From contig NZ_PABT01000011.1 of NCBI RefSeq assembly GCF_002699205.1, positions 1 through 64,000 on the forward strand: a DNA stretch of 64,000 nt, read 5' to 3'. Made by a program: the position numbers and the translations under genes. Of the stretch, positions 9,007 to 17,711 are shown one piece after another. Each line of letters opens with the position of its first letter. Within the stretch, counting starts at the first letter, position 1. This stretch comes from Allomuricauda sp. (GTDB lineage: Bacteria > Bacteroidota > Bacteroidia > Flavobacteriales > Flavobacteriaceae). The notes beneath the pieces are model-generated. The model was given only the letters and a program-made list of their open reading frames with translations, had not been told where the DNA came from and did not search any database.

Positions 9007-10407
9007 TTAATATGTATTAATCACTTTTTTTCGGTCAGGTTTCCCGCTACTCAATTTTTCCACTTGCTCCACCAAAAAAAATTCATCAGGGACCATATGT
9101 CTTCCCATTTCTTGAAAACAAATCTTTTTAATTTCTTTAATGCCTAATTGAGATGTCTCTTTTAATTCACATACTGCCACCAACGTTTCGTCCTGATGGG
9201 ATTCCTTTCCTCTTTTTTCAAAAACTACAACCGAATTTATTTCTGGAAACAAGCTCTGAAGGGATAATTCGATTTCTTCGAGGGATATAAGAAAACCAGA
9301 CCTATTAATACAATTGTCCAAACGACCCAGTACCTTAAAACTTCCATTTTCCATCTTCTTTCCAAAATCATTGGTTCTAAACCATTCAAAATTTTGATTT
9401 CTCCCTGAGTCAATGCTACAGTCCTTATCCAAATAATATTCGAACCCAAATTCATGTCTGCACAGGATTTGACCTTCATTTTCCCCATCAACAATTACTC
9501 TAACTTCACCAAGTGGCCATAATTCTTCACAATTTCCATAATTTGAATGAGTACTGTGGGGAGTGCTCGAAGTTGCGATTGCCCCCAACTCAGAACTTCC
9601 GTAAAGATTGGCAAGTGTTCCATATTTCAGCTCGAATTGATGGTGCAATGACGATTCAATCCTTTCTCCAGCAGATATATATATTTTTTTGGGGAGGGTC
9701 TTATCTAATTTCACCATCATCTTGGCCAAAGCTGGAGTAATCAAAATTACATCTGGATCAAATCCTATCAATGCTTGAGTGAATTTGATAATATTATTGT
9801 TCATTATAAAAAAAATTGAGGCGCCGCTCAACATGGATGGTATCATTCCTACCCCCAATCCAAACATGTGTCCAATCGGCACAGGAACCAATACCTTAAC
9901 AGTACTATCCAACTGGAACCTTTCGATACAATTGAATGCATTGAGTAAAAGTTTTTCCCTTTTGAAATAAATGAATTTTGGAGCACCTGTGGTTCCTGAA
10001 GAGGATAAAAAAATTGAACCAGAATTTGATGTAATTGGAGTAATGCCGAGAAAAAAGTAGGGGTTCTTTCGTAATCCAATCACTTTCTCCAAATCATTCA
10101 GACCCATATTGCCCTCAGAAATTGAAAGAACCTGATCACAAAAATTAGGGATGTCCTTTTTTTCAACAAATTCTTTATTACTCAAATAAAAATTGATTCC
10201 TTCAGCAATAAAATACCATAGAACCAATGCTCCTAGAGCACGGTTCTGGCCAAATATGGCTATACAAAATATGTCTTTCCTTCTGGATTGGGTAAAAATA
10301 GCATCAAGCGCAATTTTTAATTCACGCTGTTTTTCGGTATCAATAGAAAGTATATCATCTTGCAAGAAAGCATTTCTAGATTTAGCGATTCCCTTAGATA
10401 TTATCAT
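9007..10407 (-). CDS. AMP-dependent acyl/aryl ligase
   Basis: This 466-aa protein belongs to the ANL superfamily. It has the phosphate-binding loop FLSSSGTTGAPK (~132-143), the acyl-adenylate motif NLYGSSELGAI (~270), the hinge motif WFRTND (~350) and the C-terminal lysine region SGKPDRKK (~455). It lacks a carrier domain. Its start overlaps the stop of the chorismate-lyase-like gene by 4 bases (ATGA), a sign of translational coupling, and the ACP follows directly. The likely role is to adenylate the acid made by the lyase (4-hydroxybenzoate or similar) and transfer it to the ACP. The substrate is not readable from the sequence; an aryl-CoA ligase is the main alternative. Confidence 0.88.
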   Translation of the reverse strand: MIISKGIAKSRNAFLQDDILSIDTEKQRELKIALDAIFTQSRRKDIFCIAIFGQNRALGALVLWYFIAEGINFYLSNKEFVEKKDIPNFCDQVLSISEGNMGLNDLEKVIGLRKNPYFFLGITPITSNSGSIFLSSSGTTGAPKFIYFKREKLLLNAFNCIERFQLDSTVKVLVPVPIGHMFGLGVGMIPSMLSGASIFFIMNNNIIKFTQALIGFDPDVILITPALAKMMVKLDKTLPKKIYISAGERIESSLHHQFELKYGTLANLYGSSELGAIATSSTPHSTHSNYGNCEELWPLGEVRVIVDGENEGQILCRHEFGFEYYLDKDCSIDSGRNQNFEWFRTNDFGKKMENGSFKVLGRLDNCINRSGFLISLEEIELSLQSLFPEINSVVVFEKRGKESHQDETLVAVCELKETSQLGIKEIKKICFQEMGRHMVPDEFFLVEQVEKLSSGKPDRKKVINTY

Positions 10408-10859
10408 AGTCTATTTAGAGTTTCCATGTTAAAAAATTCGCTTATTTGACCTATATCCCGCCCGTTAATGACATAACTGTATGTTTTTTTATAAAAGGTC
10501 TGAGATCTAACATTCATTGTATCGGCCACAAGTCTATTGTGCAGTTTTTTTATCTCAATACCTTTTTTCATAGCAACAGTCGGGCTTTTACAGTTAAAAA
10601 CCTTTCCAATTGGCTGTTTGCCTTCTATAAGTTGTTTGTATTCCGAACTCATTATGTTTCCAATCTTAAGACTACTTTCGCAATAAAGAACTGGTGCTTT
10701 GTTTGAATCAAAAAAAAGCACAACCGTACGCTTGAGAGTCCCCAAACTTTCCACTTGGGAAATCAGTTTGACTTTCAACAGCTCTCCTTTTAAATGTTCA
10801 AGAAACAATGTCGTTGAATCCTCCAATGTTATAAGTTCTTCCAGCATTTGACTTCTCAT
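10404..10859 (-). CDS. chorismate lyase-like protein (DUF98/UTRA-like fold)
   Basis: This 151-aa protein resembles the chorismate pyruvate-lyase/UTRA fold. It opens with a D-S-T-T-x-x-L-E-x-L-x-G-E segment, continues with strand RTVVLFFD and AP-x-L-Y-C-E-S, then a PIGKVF turn and a late R-x-x-x-Y segment leading to INGRDIGQISEFF. In the lyase family these positions hold the leading SMT..LE..G segment, the internal R-x-x-x-L strand, PLG and the terminal I.E.F. Chorismate lyases split chorismate into 4-hydroxybenzoate and pyruvate. The 4-base overlap with the acyl ligase supports supply of an aryl starter unit. The match is by pattern and not certain. A non-catalytic ligand-binding UTRA relative is the alternative. 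Confidence 0.65.
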   Translation of the reverse strand: MRSQMLEELITLEDSTTLFLEHLKGELLKVKLISQVESLGTLKRTVVLFFDSNKAPVLYCESSLKIGNIMSSEYKQLIEGKQPIGKVFNCKSPTVAMKKGIEIKKLHNRLVADTMNVRSQTFYKKTYSYVINGRDIGQISEFFNMETLNRL

Positions 10860-11086
10860 TCTTTAATCATATGAATACCATAACCCACTTCAAATTCGAT
10901 GATACCATTACCTTTTGAAAACAATAAGGACAGAAACCGTACTGTGGAAAATATTAAAGAAAAATGACAGTGAAAACGAAGATGTCTCACTCTAACTAAC
11001 CTAAATTCAAATTTGAATACTTCGGATTATTTACACTATCAACTGGGATGATCAACAACAAAAAGAATTATAAGGTAGTGGCAATC

Positions 11087-13537
11087 CTATTCATGCCTTA
11101 AAGACTTGACCGGTTGTGACATTGCCGCTTTTAAGGTTTCATAGGAAACCGTTATCAGAGTAAGCATGAGAATGACAATAGCCGTCACCACAAAAATAAT
11201 CCAACTAATGCCAACATTGTATGCAAAATTTGTCAACCAGTTATCCATCAGCCAATACCCAATGGGAAAAGCTACCAAGCAAGCAATGCCAATCATTAGA
11301 ATAAAATCGGAAACCAATATTTTTAAAATTTCGGCAAGACTAGCACCCAAGATTTTCCGTACACCAATTTCCTTTGTTTTTTGTTCGGCTATGTAAGATG
11401 CCAAACCATATAATCCCAAACAAGAAATAAAAATCGCCAATATTGAAAAAAACTGAACGAGTCCTGACATTTTTTTCTCGGTACTATACATGCGACCAAA
11501 TTCATCACTTAAAAACCAATAATCAAATCCAACATCTGGAAAAATTCTTTTCCATTTGTTTTCCAAAAGCGACAATTTATCTTGAATCTTATCCGCAGGT
11601 ATTTTCACATACAATATTTGATTTTCTGGATGTGGTTTTCCCTGTATGACCATAGGTTTTATATAATCGTGTATTGATTCAAACGAAAAATCCTTTACAA
11701 CCCCAATAACGTTGCCCCTTTGTTTGGTAACAGTATCCATAACGGATAATCCTAAAACTTCATTTGGGGTTTTATTTAAATTTCTCACCGCAGTTTCGTT
11801 CATGATATAGTTAGTCGAATCAGAACTGCTGCCTTGACTAAAGCCCCTACCCGCAACGAACTCCATATCAAACATTTCTGGAAAATTAAAATCTCCATTT
11901 ATTTGGGACCAATTATATATTTGGGCTCCATTTAGCTCAGGAAAATTGAGAGAGACATTCAATGGGGCAAAACCCTCCCGTTGAGGCAAATGGATTGCCA
12001 AGGTCACATCTTGAATTTCCGGATCACTCAAAATTTCATTTTTTATTACAGAATATCTTTCAGTTGGAGCTATTCCACCAAAGCGGATAGATACGATTTG
12101 ATCCGCCTGCTCATACAATTTAGACTTCTGTAGCATATCCATTTGTCTCAATATAACCCCTGTACATACAATCAACAAAACAGACGCCGTCAACTGAAAA
12201 ATCACCAATAGTTTTCTAAATCTTGTTGGTCCCTTTCCAATGGAAACATCTCCTTTCAAAACTTCAACAGGCCTAAATTTTGACAGAAAGACAGCGGGAT
12301 AACTTCCAGCGATTAATGCCACAATGATCCATATACCCAAAAGTCCAAAAAGGATTTTAGGCCTAAAAAAAGAACTTATGGTAAAGTGCTTTTCCGAGAT
12401 ATCGTTGAAAATAGACAATGAAAGAATAGCCAGCAAAAGTGCCAGTATCAATGCCACGAATGATAATAAAAAAGATTCCTGGAAAAACTGAGTCATAAGA
12501 CTAAGACGATTTCCTCCGAGTGATTTTCTCACTCCAACCTCTTTGGATCTTTTAACGGATCGAGCAGTTGTCAAATTCATATAGTTTATACATGCCACAA
12601 TCAATATTATAAGGCCAATACATGCAAATATGATCACATAATCAAAGCTATATTTACCATCCCACCATGTCCAATCCACATCCTTATCATAATGAAAATC
12701 AGTGACATTTCTCAAGAATGGCTCATGCATCTTGGCTTCCTCACCCAAATTTTCATCCAATATCCGATTGAGCGTATTTTCAACTTTCGCAATGTTAGTT
12801 CCATCTTTAAAAAGAACATATGAAGGAGCATAAGCCTTAAAATTGGATAAGAACTCATTGACCGATATATTCATATTATTTTGAAAAAAAGTATTCAAAA
12901 AATCTATCGGTATCAAATAGTCCGGTTTCAAATGGGAATTTGAAGGATAATCTTTCATCACCCCTGATACTTTGAGGCCCACATACTCATTAGAAACATA
13001 TACGTGCTTTAATTCGATTGTACGACCTATTACATTGATGTCTCCAAAAAGACGTTTTGCCGCGCTTTCTGATATTACAACCGCATTATTCTGTTCGAAA
13101 ATGGTAGCCTTATTTCCTTGGAGTAAATTCAAATATAAGACTTCTGGATAGGTTTTTTCCACCATTAATACTTCCCCATCATGGGTTAAAAGAACATTAT
13201 CGTTCTCAGGATTCTTCATGTTGAAGGGATATCCAAAAGCTACAAAGCGCAAAATTTCATTTACTTCCGGGATTTGCTCTTTCATAAGTTTTGTCCACTG
13301 CGTCGGCGCAACAGGCAAAGTGGATTTTTCACCCTGATCATTTGTTAAAACTTCACCAAGGCCAAAAGTAAGTTTAGGTGCAGGATGGATAGTATCATAA
13401 CTTGTCTCATCCAAAACATACACAAAAATTAGGATTACTGAGGCGATACCTATTGCCAATCCAACTACATTGAGTATAGTATATCCTTTAGATTTTAATG
13501 CATTCCTCCATGCAACTTTAAAATAGTTTCTTAACAC
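11087..13537 (-). CDS. MacB/FtsX-type ABC transporter permease
   Basis: This 816-aa membrane protein begins with a transmembrane helix (~20-42), has a large periplasmic segment (~45-285) and a block of three helices (~290-430). A second helix-periplasm-helices unit follows (~445-816), giving the duplicated MacB-PCD/FtsX layout common in Bacteroidota. The C-terminal part contains the conserved EIGVRKILGAS coupling segment. It lies 215 bases after the ATPase gene and upstream of the biosynthetic genes, so it likely exports the cluster product or acts in self-immunity. Members of this family also export peptides and lipoproteins, so the substrate is inferred from the neighbourhood only. Confidence 0.9.
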   Translation of the reverse strand: MLRNYFKVAWRNALKSKGYTILNVVGLAIGIASVILIFVYVLDETSYDTIHPAPKLTFGLGEVLTNDQGEKSTLPVAPTQWTKLMKEQIPEVNEILRFVAFGYPFNMKNPENDNVLLTHDGEVLMVEKTYPEVLYLNLLQGNKATIFEQNNAVVISESAAKRLFGDINVIGRTIELKHVYVSNEYVGLKVSGVMKDYPSNSHLKPDYLIPIDFLNTFFQNNMNISVNEFLSNFKAYAPSYVLFKDGTNIAKVENTLNRILDENLGEEAKMHEPFLRNVTDFHYDKDVDWTWWDGKYSFDYVIIFACIGLIILIVACINYMNLTTARSVKRSKEVGVRKSLGGNRLSLMTQFFQESFLLSFVALILALLLAILSLSIFNDISEKHFTISSFFRPKILFGLLGIWIIVALIAGSYPAVFLSKFRPVEVLKGDVSIGKGPTRFRKLLVIFQLTASVLLIVCTGVILRQMDMLQKSKLYEQADQIVSIRFGGIAPTERYSVIKNEILSDPEIQDVTLAIHLPQREGFAPLNVSLNFPELNGAQIYNWSQINGDFNFPEMFDMEFVAGRGFSQGSSSDSTNYIMNETAVRNLNKTPNEVLGLSVMDTVTKQRGNVIGVVKDFSFESIHDYIKPMVIQGKPHPENQILYVKIPADKIQDKLSLLENKWKRIFPDVGFDYWFLSDEFGRMYSTEKKMSGLVQFFSILAIFISCLGLYGLASYIAEQKTKEIGVRKILGASLAEILKILVSDFILMIGIACLVAFPIGYWLMDNWLTNFAYNVGISWIIFVVTAIVILMLTLITVSYETLKAAMSQPVKSLRHE

Positions 13538-13752
13538 GACCTAATCTTTTAAATTTCTAATCTATTATACCTTTAGGAAATTCTCTAAAAACAGTATTTA
13601 GTAATATTTTGAAATATGAAATCCAATTTCATACCAAAATTATAAATTTCTCATTTTCAATCAATTGAACGATTATATTATATTTAATCCTAATGTAGTT
13701 GTAAATTTTTTTTACACAATTTGTTAAAAAAATTTACAACTAGGTTAAAGTA

Positions 13753-14436
13753 TCATCCAAGCTTGTTACTTTTCTCACTAACAATTTGTCCATCAAAAAG
13801 ATGTAAAACCCTTTGAGCATATCTGGAATCGTGATCCGAGTGTGTAACCATAACAATAGTAGTCCCCTCATTATGCAACTCTCCCAATAGTTTCATTACT
13901 TCATCTCCATTTTTAGAATCAAGGTTTCCTGTTGGTTCATCTGCCAGAATAAGTTTTGGATTGGCAACAACAGCTCTTGCAATTGCAACGCGCTGTTGTT
14001 GCCCCCCTGAAAGTTGGTTAGGAAAATGCTTTTCCCGATGGGAAATTTTCATCCTTTCCAATACTTTGTTAACTTTGCTTCTTCTCTCCGCTTTATCAGT
14101 CTTGAGATAAATTAAAGGCAATTCTACATTTTCAAAAACCGTAAGTTCATCAATTAAATTAAAGCTTTGGAAGACAAAGCCCAAATTCCCTTTTCTAAGT
14201 TTACTACGCTTACGTTCCCCAATAGCCCCTATTTCATTTCCATCAAATCTGTAACTACCTTGAGACGGGCTATCTAACATTCCAATAATATTCAATAACG
14301 TAGATTTCCCACAGCCAGAAGGTCCCATTATTGCTGTAAATTCTCCTTGTTCAATTGAGAGGTTTACTGAATTCAATGCTAAAGTTTCCACAGATTCTGT
14401 ACTAAAACTCTTTTGTAAATCCCTAATCAATATCAT
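13753..14436 (-). CDS. MacB/LolD-type ABC transporter ATPase
   Basis: This 227-aa protein carries a full ATP-binding cassette: Walker [10 protein letters not shown] (~38-46), Q-loop FVFQSFNL, signature LSGGQQQR (~141), Walker [13 protein letters not shown] (~160) and H-loop VTHS (~197). Length and the PTGNLDS wording match LolD/MacB/FtsE-type ATPases that work with FtsX-fold permeases, here the 816-aa protein encoded next. The gene lies 65 bases after the NusG-like gene, so regulator and exporter are probably the first part of one long transcript. Confidence 0.93.
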   Translation of the reverse strand: MILIRDLQKSFSTESVETLALNSVNLSIEQGEFTAIMGPSGCGKSTLLNIIGMLDSPSQGSYRFDGNEIGAIGERKRSKLRKGNLGFVFQSFNLIDELTVFENVELPLIYLKTDKAERRSKVNKVLERMKISHREKHFPNQLSGGQQQRVAIARAVVANPKLILADEPTGNLDSKNGDEVMKLLGELHNEGTTIVMVTHSDHDSRYAQRVLHLFDGQIVSEKSNKLG

Positions 14437-14501
14437 ACTTGTAATTTTTTTATTCCTTCAAATTCAATTTGTATCACAGATTAATCCAACTCCAATTCGC
14501 T

Positions 14502-15050
14502 CTACAAGGAACTCCTTTCTCTTTTTATTCTAGGTCGTGAGTTACCCGACAAATAATTTGATGATATAGTCGCCGTAATACTTTGCTTAAGGGATTCAAG
14601 TCTAACCAAAATTTTGTTTGGATTGTTAGGATTTAAGATTTCACATTTTAATCCCGTCAATGGGCCATGTTTAAATTCCCTGATATCGCCTTTTTTAATG
14701 TTATCATTTGTAACGGACATTGATTCAACAGAATCAAGTCCAATCAAAAGTTTGATGTTACGTATTTCTGCATCATTAACTACTGCATACTCATTCCTGA
14801 ACTTTATACAGCAAAAAACCCCTTTCAAAGAAAGGGCTTTATAAAATTGGCTCGGTACATCTACTCGAAAAAAAATATATGATGGGAATACAGGTTTCAA
14901 GATTACCTTCTTTCTATCACTCCAATTTCTCTTTACTTTTACCAATGGTAAAAAGGTTTCGATATTTTCCGCCTGAAGAATATCATTAATTTTTTTTTCA
15001 TGCCTGGTTTTTACATAGAGAACGTACCAGCACTGGTTAGTTATGCTCAT
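14502..15050 (-). CDS. NusG-like specialised antiterminator (UpxY/RfaH/LoaP-like)
   Basis: The protein has a NusG N-terminal domain (CWYVLYVKTRHEKKI at the start, then FPSYIFFRVD) and a C-terminal KOW domain (IKKGDIREFKHGPLTG). The ATG at 15050 is chosen because NGN domains begin a few residues before the WYV strand; an in-frame ATG at 15137 would add 29 residues unlike the family. Paralogues of this type bind RNA polymerase paused in a leader and suppress termination in long operons: UpxY acts in Bacteroides capsule loci, RfaH in enterobacteria, LoaP in Bacillus polyketide clusters. As the first gene of the eleven-gene minus-strand cluster, it most likely lets polymerase read through to the distal NRPS genes. 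The target leader should be in 15051-15260. Confidence 0.87.
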   Translation of the reverse strand: MSITNQCWYVLYVKTRHEKKINDILQAENIETFLPLVKVKRNWSDRKKVILKPVFPSYIFFRVDVPSQFYKALSLKGVFCCIKFRNEYAVVNDAEIRNIKLLIGLDSVESMSVTNDNIKKGDIREFKHGPLTGLKCEILNPNNPNKILVRLESLKQSITATISSNYLSGNSRPRIKRERSSL

Positions 15051-15485
15051 ATAGTTCAAGGTTTTAATAAAAACTGGGGGAGGGGAAAATGCTTGCTTTT
15101 TAGCAACAAAATATGGCTTCGCCATTGTGAACCACATGATTCACTTAAAACAAAAAAAGTTGTTTAATCTTACAAAAGATTGGAATAAATATGCATTTTT
15201 TTTATTGTATTTCCTATTTTCATCAAAAAAGATTAGTAAAAAGCAAAAATACGCAAAACGATTAAAACCGTTGCTATACAATGCTTTATAAAACAGTAGT
15301 CTTAGTTTGGAACTCGGTGTCTGATAGGTTTTGGGCTTGAAAATACAAGGTTAGGTTACTAATTCGTTACCGATTAACAAAGGTAAACACACAGCTTAAC
15401 TGATTATATTTCAGTCTTTTGCACCCTTTTTTACATTCCCTTGTAACTCAATGTAATTTAATTTTAAACATTAAACATTTGAGTT
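15051..15485. other. non-coding junction: cluster promoter, integrase promoter, probable left ICE end
   Basis: No gene is seen in these ~435 bases. On the minus strand TATTTTTGC at 15243-15251 fits the Bacteroidota -7 box TAnnTTTG and would give a leader of roughly 190 bases before the NusG-like gene. On the plus strand a CTTTTGC box near 15418 lies before the integrase gene. Because ICE integrases sit at one end facing inward, the left attachment site should be in this stretch, but the other end of the element is outside the window and no direct repeat can be matched. A CTGA-N6-TCAG inverted repeat lies around 15400-15415. Confidence 0.5.
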
Positions 15486-16736
15486 ATGGAACAGACAAAA
15501 AAGTCCACGTTCAAACTACTTTTCTATTTGAAAAAGAACGAACTGAAAAAGAATGGTAATGCCCCGATTATGGCACGTATTACCATTGATGGAACAGCTA
15601 AAACTTTCGGAACAAAGTTAGAAATAAACCCCAATAATTGGGATTTAAAGTACGGAAGAGTTGAAGGTAAAAGTGCAACAGCTTTAAGCATCAACCAAAA
15701 ATTAGATAATATACGTGGGCGTATCGACAAGATTTATGAAGATATGCTGAAACACGAGGGCTTTGCTACCTCACAGAAAGTAAAGCTGTCCTTTTTGGGT
15801 GTTGGTGTAATGGATGATGCAATACTAAAAGTCTTCAACGACCAAAATGAGGATTTTAAAAAATTGGTCGAAAAGGAAGAACGTTCGCAAAGTACCTATA
15901 ACAAGTATATCACAGTTTACAATCATCTTACCACCTTTATAAAAGAACGCTATCATCGTGATGATATGGCTTTTCGGGAATTGACTGCCGATTTTATCCG
16001 TGAATTTGATTTTTACCTCCGGTACGACTTACAGTCTGCGCATAATACGGTTTGGGTTTACACGATGCCTGTATTAAGTCTGGTGGAGCTGGCTATTAAG
16101 AAAGGCTTGATACGTGATAATCCGTTTCAGGATTACGAAATCAATATGGAAGAAACCGACAGGGGTTATATTCTTAAAGAAGACGTAGAAAAGCTGATGA
16201 TGTGCGTACCATCGCACACACGGTATGAACTTGTAAAAGACCTTTTCATTTTCAGTTGTTTTACTGGACTTGCTTATGCGGATATAAAAAAACTGACAAG
16301 GAACAACATTCAATCTTTCTTTGACGGTCATCAGTGGATTATCAGCAGAAGAAAGAAATCAGATATTGCGTCCAATGTTCGATTAATGGAAATCCCTAAA
16401 CGCATCATTGAGAAATATCAAGGTACGACAAGGAATGAATTTATCTTCCCGGTTCCGACCAATGTAACCTGCAATACTCACGTAGGTAAATTGATTGTCG
16501 AAGCGGAAATCATTACGGAGCAAAAGGTAACTTTTCACACGGCAAGGCATACTTTCGGAACAATGTTTTTGACCGAGGGCGTACCTCTTGAAAGCCTTAG
16601 CAAAATGATGGGACATAAAAACATTTCCACTACACAGATTTATGCTAAAATCACAAGCCAAAAAATAAGTAAGGATATGGATTTAGTTGCCCCAAAATTT
16701 CAGGCTATGGAAGAAGCATTTTTAGCAGCAATCTGA
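15486..16736 (+). CDS. tyrosine recombinase, ICE integrase
   Basis: This 416-aa protein has an arm-type N-terminal region (STFKLLFYLKKNELKKNG), a SAM-like core-binding domain (~110-220) and a catalytic domain. The box II residues are HTARH (~352) with GHKNISTTQIYAK supplying His and the nucleophilic Tyr (~386). In box I the usual catalytic Arg of TGLR is replaced: the sequence reads FTGLAYADIKKL. The same substitution type is known for IntDOT, which has Ser there, so the enzyme belongs to the CTnDOT-like Bacteroidota ICE integrases. It should excise and integrate the element whose backbone fills the rest of the window. A strong terminator follows. Confidence 0.93.
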   Translation: MEQTKKSTFKLLFYLKKNELKKNGNAPIMARITIDGTAKTFGTKLEINPNNWDLKYGRVEGKSATALSINQKLDNIRGRIDKIYEDMLKHEGFATSQKVKLSFLGVGVMDDAILKVFNDQNEDFKKLVEKEERSQSTYNKYITVYNHLTTFIKERYHRDDMAFRELTADFIREFDFYLRYDLQSAHNTVWVYTMPVLSLVELAIKKGLIRDNPFQDYEINMEETDRGYILKEDVEKLMMCVPSHTRYELVKDLFIFSCFTGLAYADIKKLTRNNIQSFFDGHQWIISRRKKSDIASNVRLMEIPKRIIEKYQGTTRNEFIFPVPTNVTCNTHVGKLIVEAEIITEQKVTFHTARHTFGTMFLTEGVPLESLSKMMGHKNISTTQIYAKITSQKISKDMDLVAPKFQAMEEAFLAAI

Positions 16737-16760
16737 TTAACTATTATTACTCCACAACAG

Positions 16761-16788
16761 AGCAGAACTTAACGGTTCTGCTTTTTTT
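16761..16788 (+). terminator. Rho-independent terminator after the integrase gene
   Basis: AGCAGAAC and GTTCTGCT form a perfect 8-bp stem with a 6-base loop, followed by a run of T. It lies 25 bases after the integrase stop codon. Confidence 0.85.
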
Positions 16789-17274
16789 GTGCCTATACTT
16801 TTCGTGTAGGCAAAGCACATTTACTTTCCTCTACTCAATCCAACACTGTAAAAGAGCTTATTACCTACTTCCGAAATAGAAAATTGAAAAACGAAATCCC
16901 CATCTATCACGCCCTGCTATTCCGTTTTTCAAATCTCAATTACAGGCTATCATAGCCTGGTCATTAATACCATAAAATTTAGAACAGAATATTTCCACAA
17001 TCAACCGGTAAAAAGGCAGCTAAGTTATAGCGGGCAGCCACCGCACACACCCACCAATAAAAAAATGAATGAACGGTTTCCCCCTAAAGGAACCCCCATT
17101 AAATCATTTTTTTTCTTGGTTTTCGCTGTTTCCCGCTTGGATTATCTGCTTTCTTTTTTCCGGTTTTTCTTTTGGAAAAAATTATGCGAAGCGAAGCGGA
17201 GCAAACCACAACAGGAAGCAGGAAACGAGAAAAGCGAACGTAACAAAATGTAAAACTTTTAAAACAAGACGATT
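16789..17274. other. non-coding region upstream of ssb
   Basis: These ~490 bases hold no convincing gene. Open frames around 17065-17278 translate to low-complexity Phe- and Lys-rich strings with no family likeness. The stretch probably carries the promoter of the ssb-to-PRTRC gene run, but no clear box was identified and the 10-bp phased GCC block found before other ICE operons is absent. Confidence 0.5.
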
Positions 17275-17667
17275 ATGAACATCACAGGAAGACTGACAAG
17301 GGATGCGGAAGTACGCACAACGTCAAACGAAAAACAGGTAGTAAACTTTTCAGTAGCGACCAACGACAGCTACCGTAACAAGCAGGGCGAACGAGTAGAG
17401 CAAACAACCTACTTCGATTGTGCCTATTGGATTTCTGCAAAGGTGGCAAGGCTACTGACCAAAGGCACTTTGGTAGAACTCACAGGACGAGTAAGTACAA
17501 GGGCGTGGGTAAGCAAAGACGGAGAAGCAAGAGCAGGTCTGAATTTCCATACCTCAAACATCAAACTGCACGGAGGTAGCAGGAGAACCGAAACCACACA
17601 GGCTACTGCACAAGACGATAATAACAAGGTTACAGCACAGGGAACAGATGACGACCTCCCATTTTAA
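17275..17667 (+). CDS. ssb: single-stranded DNA-binding protein
   Basis: This 130-aa OB-fold protein begins with the SSB pattern NITGRLTRDAEVR, has the FSVATNDSY and YFDCAYW strands and ends in the acidic tail DDDLPF, which docks SSB to partner proteins. ICE-borne SSBs coat the transferred strand and support replication after conjugation. It is the first gene of a plus-strand run that continues with DUF932 and the PRTRC genes. Confidence 0.95.
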   Translation: MNITGRLTRDAEVRTTSNEKQVVNFSVATNDSYRNKQGERVEQTTYFDCAYWISAKVARLLTKGTLVELTGRVSTRAWVSKDGEARAGLNFHTSNIKLHGGSRRTETTQATAQDDNNKVTAQGTDDDLPF

Positions 17668-17711
17668 CAACGAGTATTCAATCATTTTTTAACATCAAAA
17701 TTTTAAGCATT

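Noticed and set aside
15051-15485. tRNA gene as integration target
   Set aside because: No cloverleaf or anticodon stem could be drawn on either strand.
17065-17278. Two overlapping open frames before ssb
   Set aside because: Low-complexity Phe/Lys translations, overlapping each other and the ssb start; no protein-like features.
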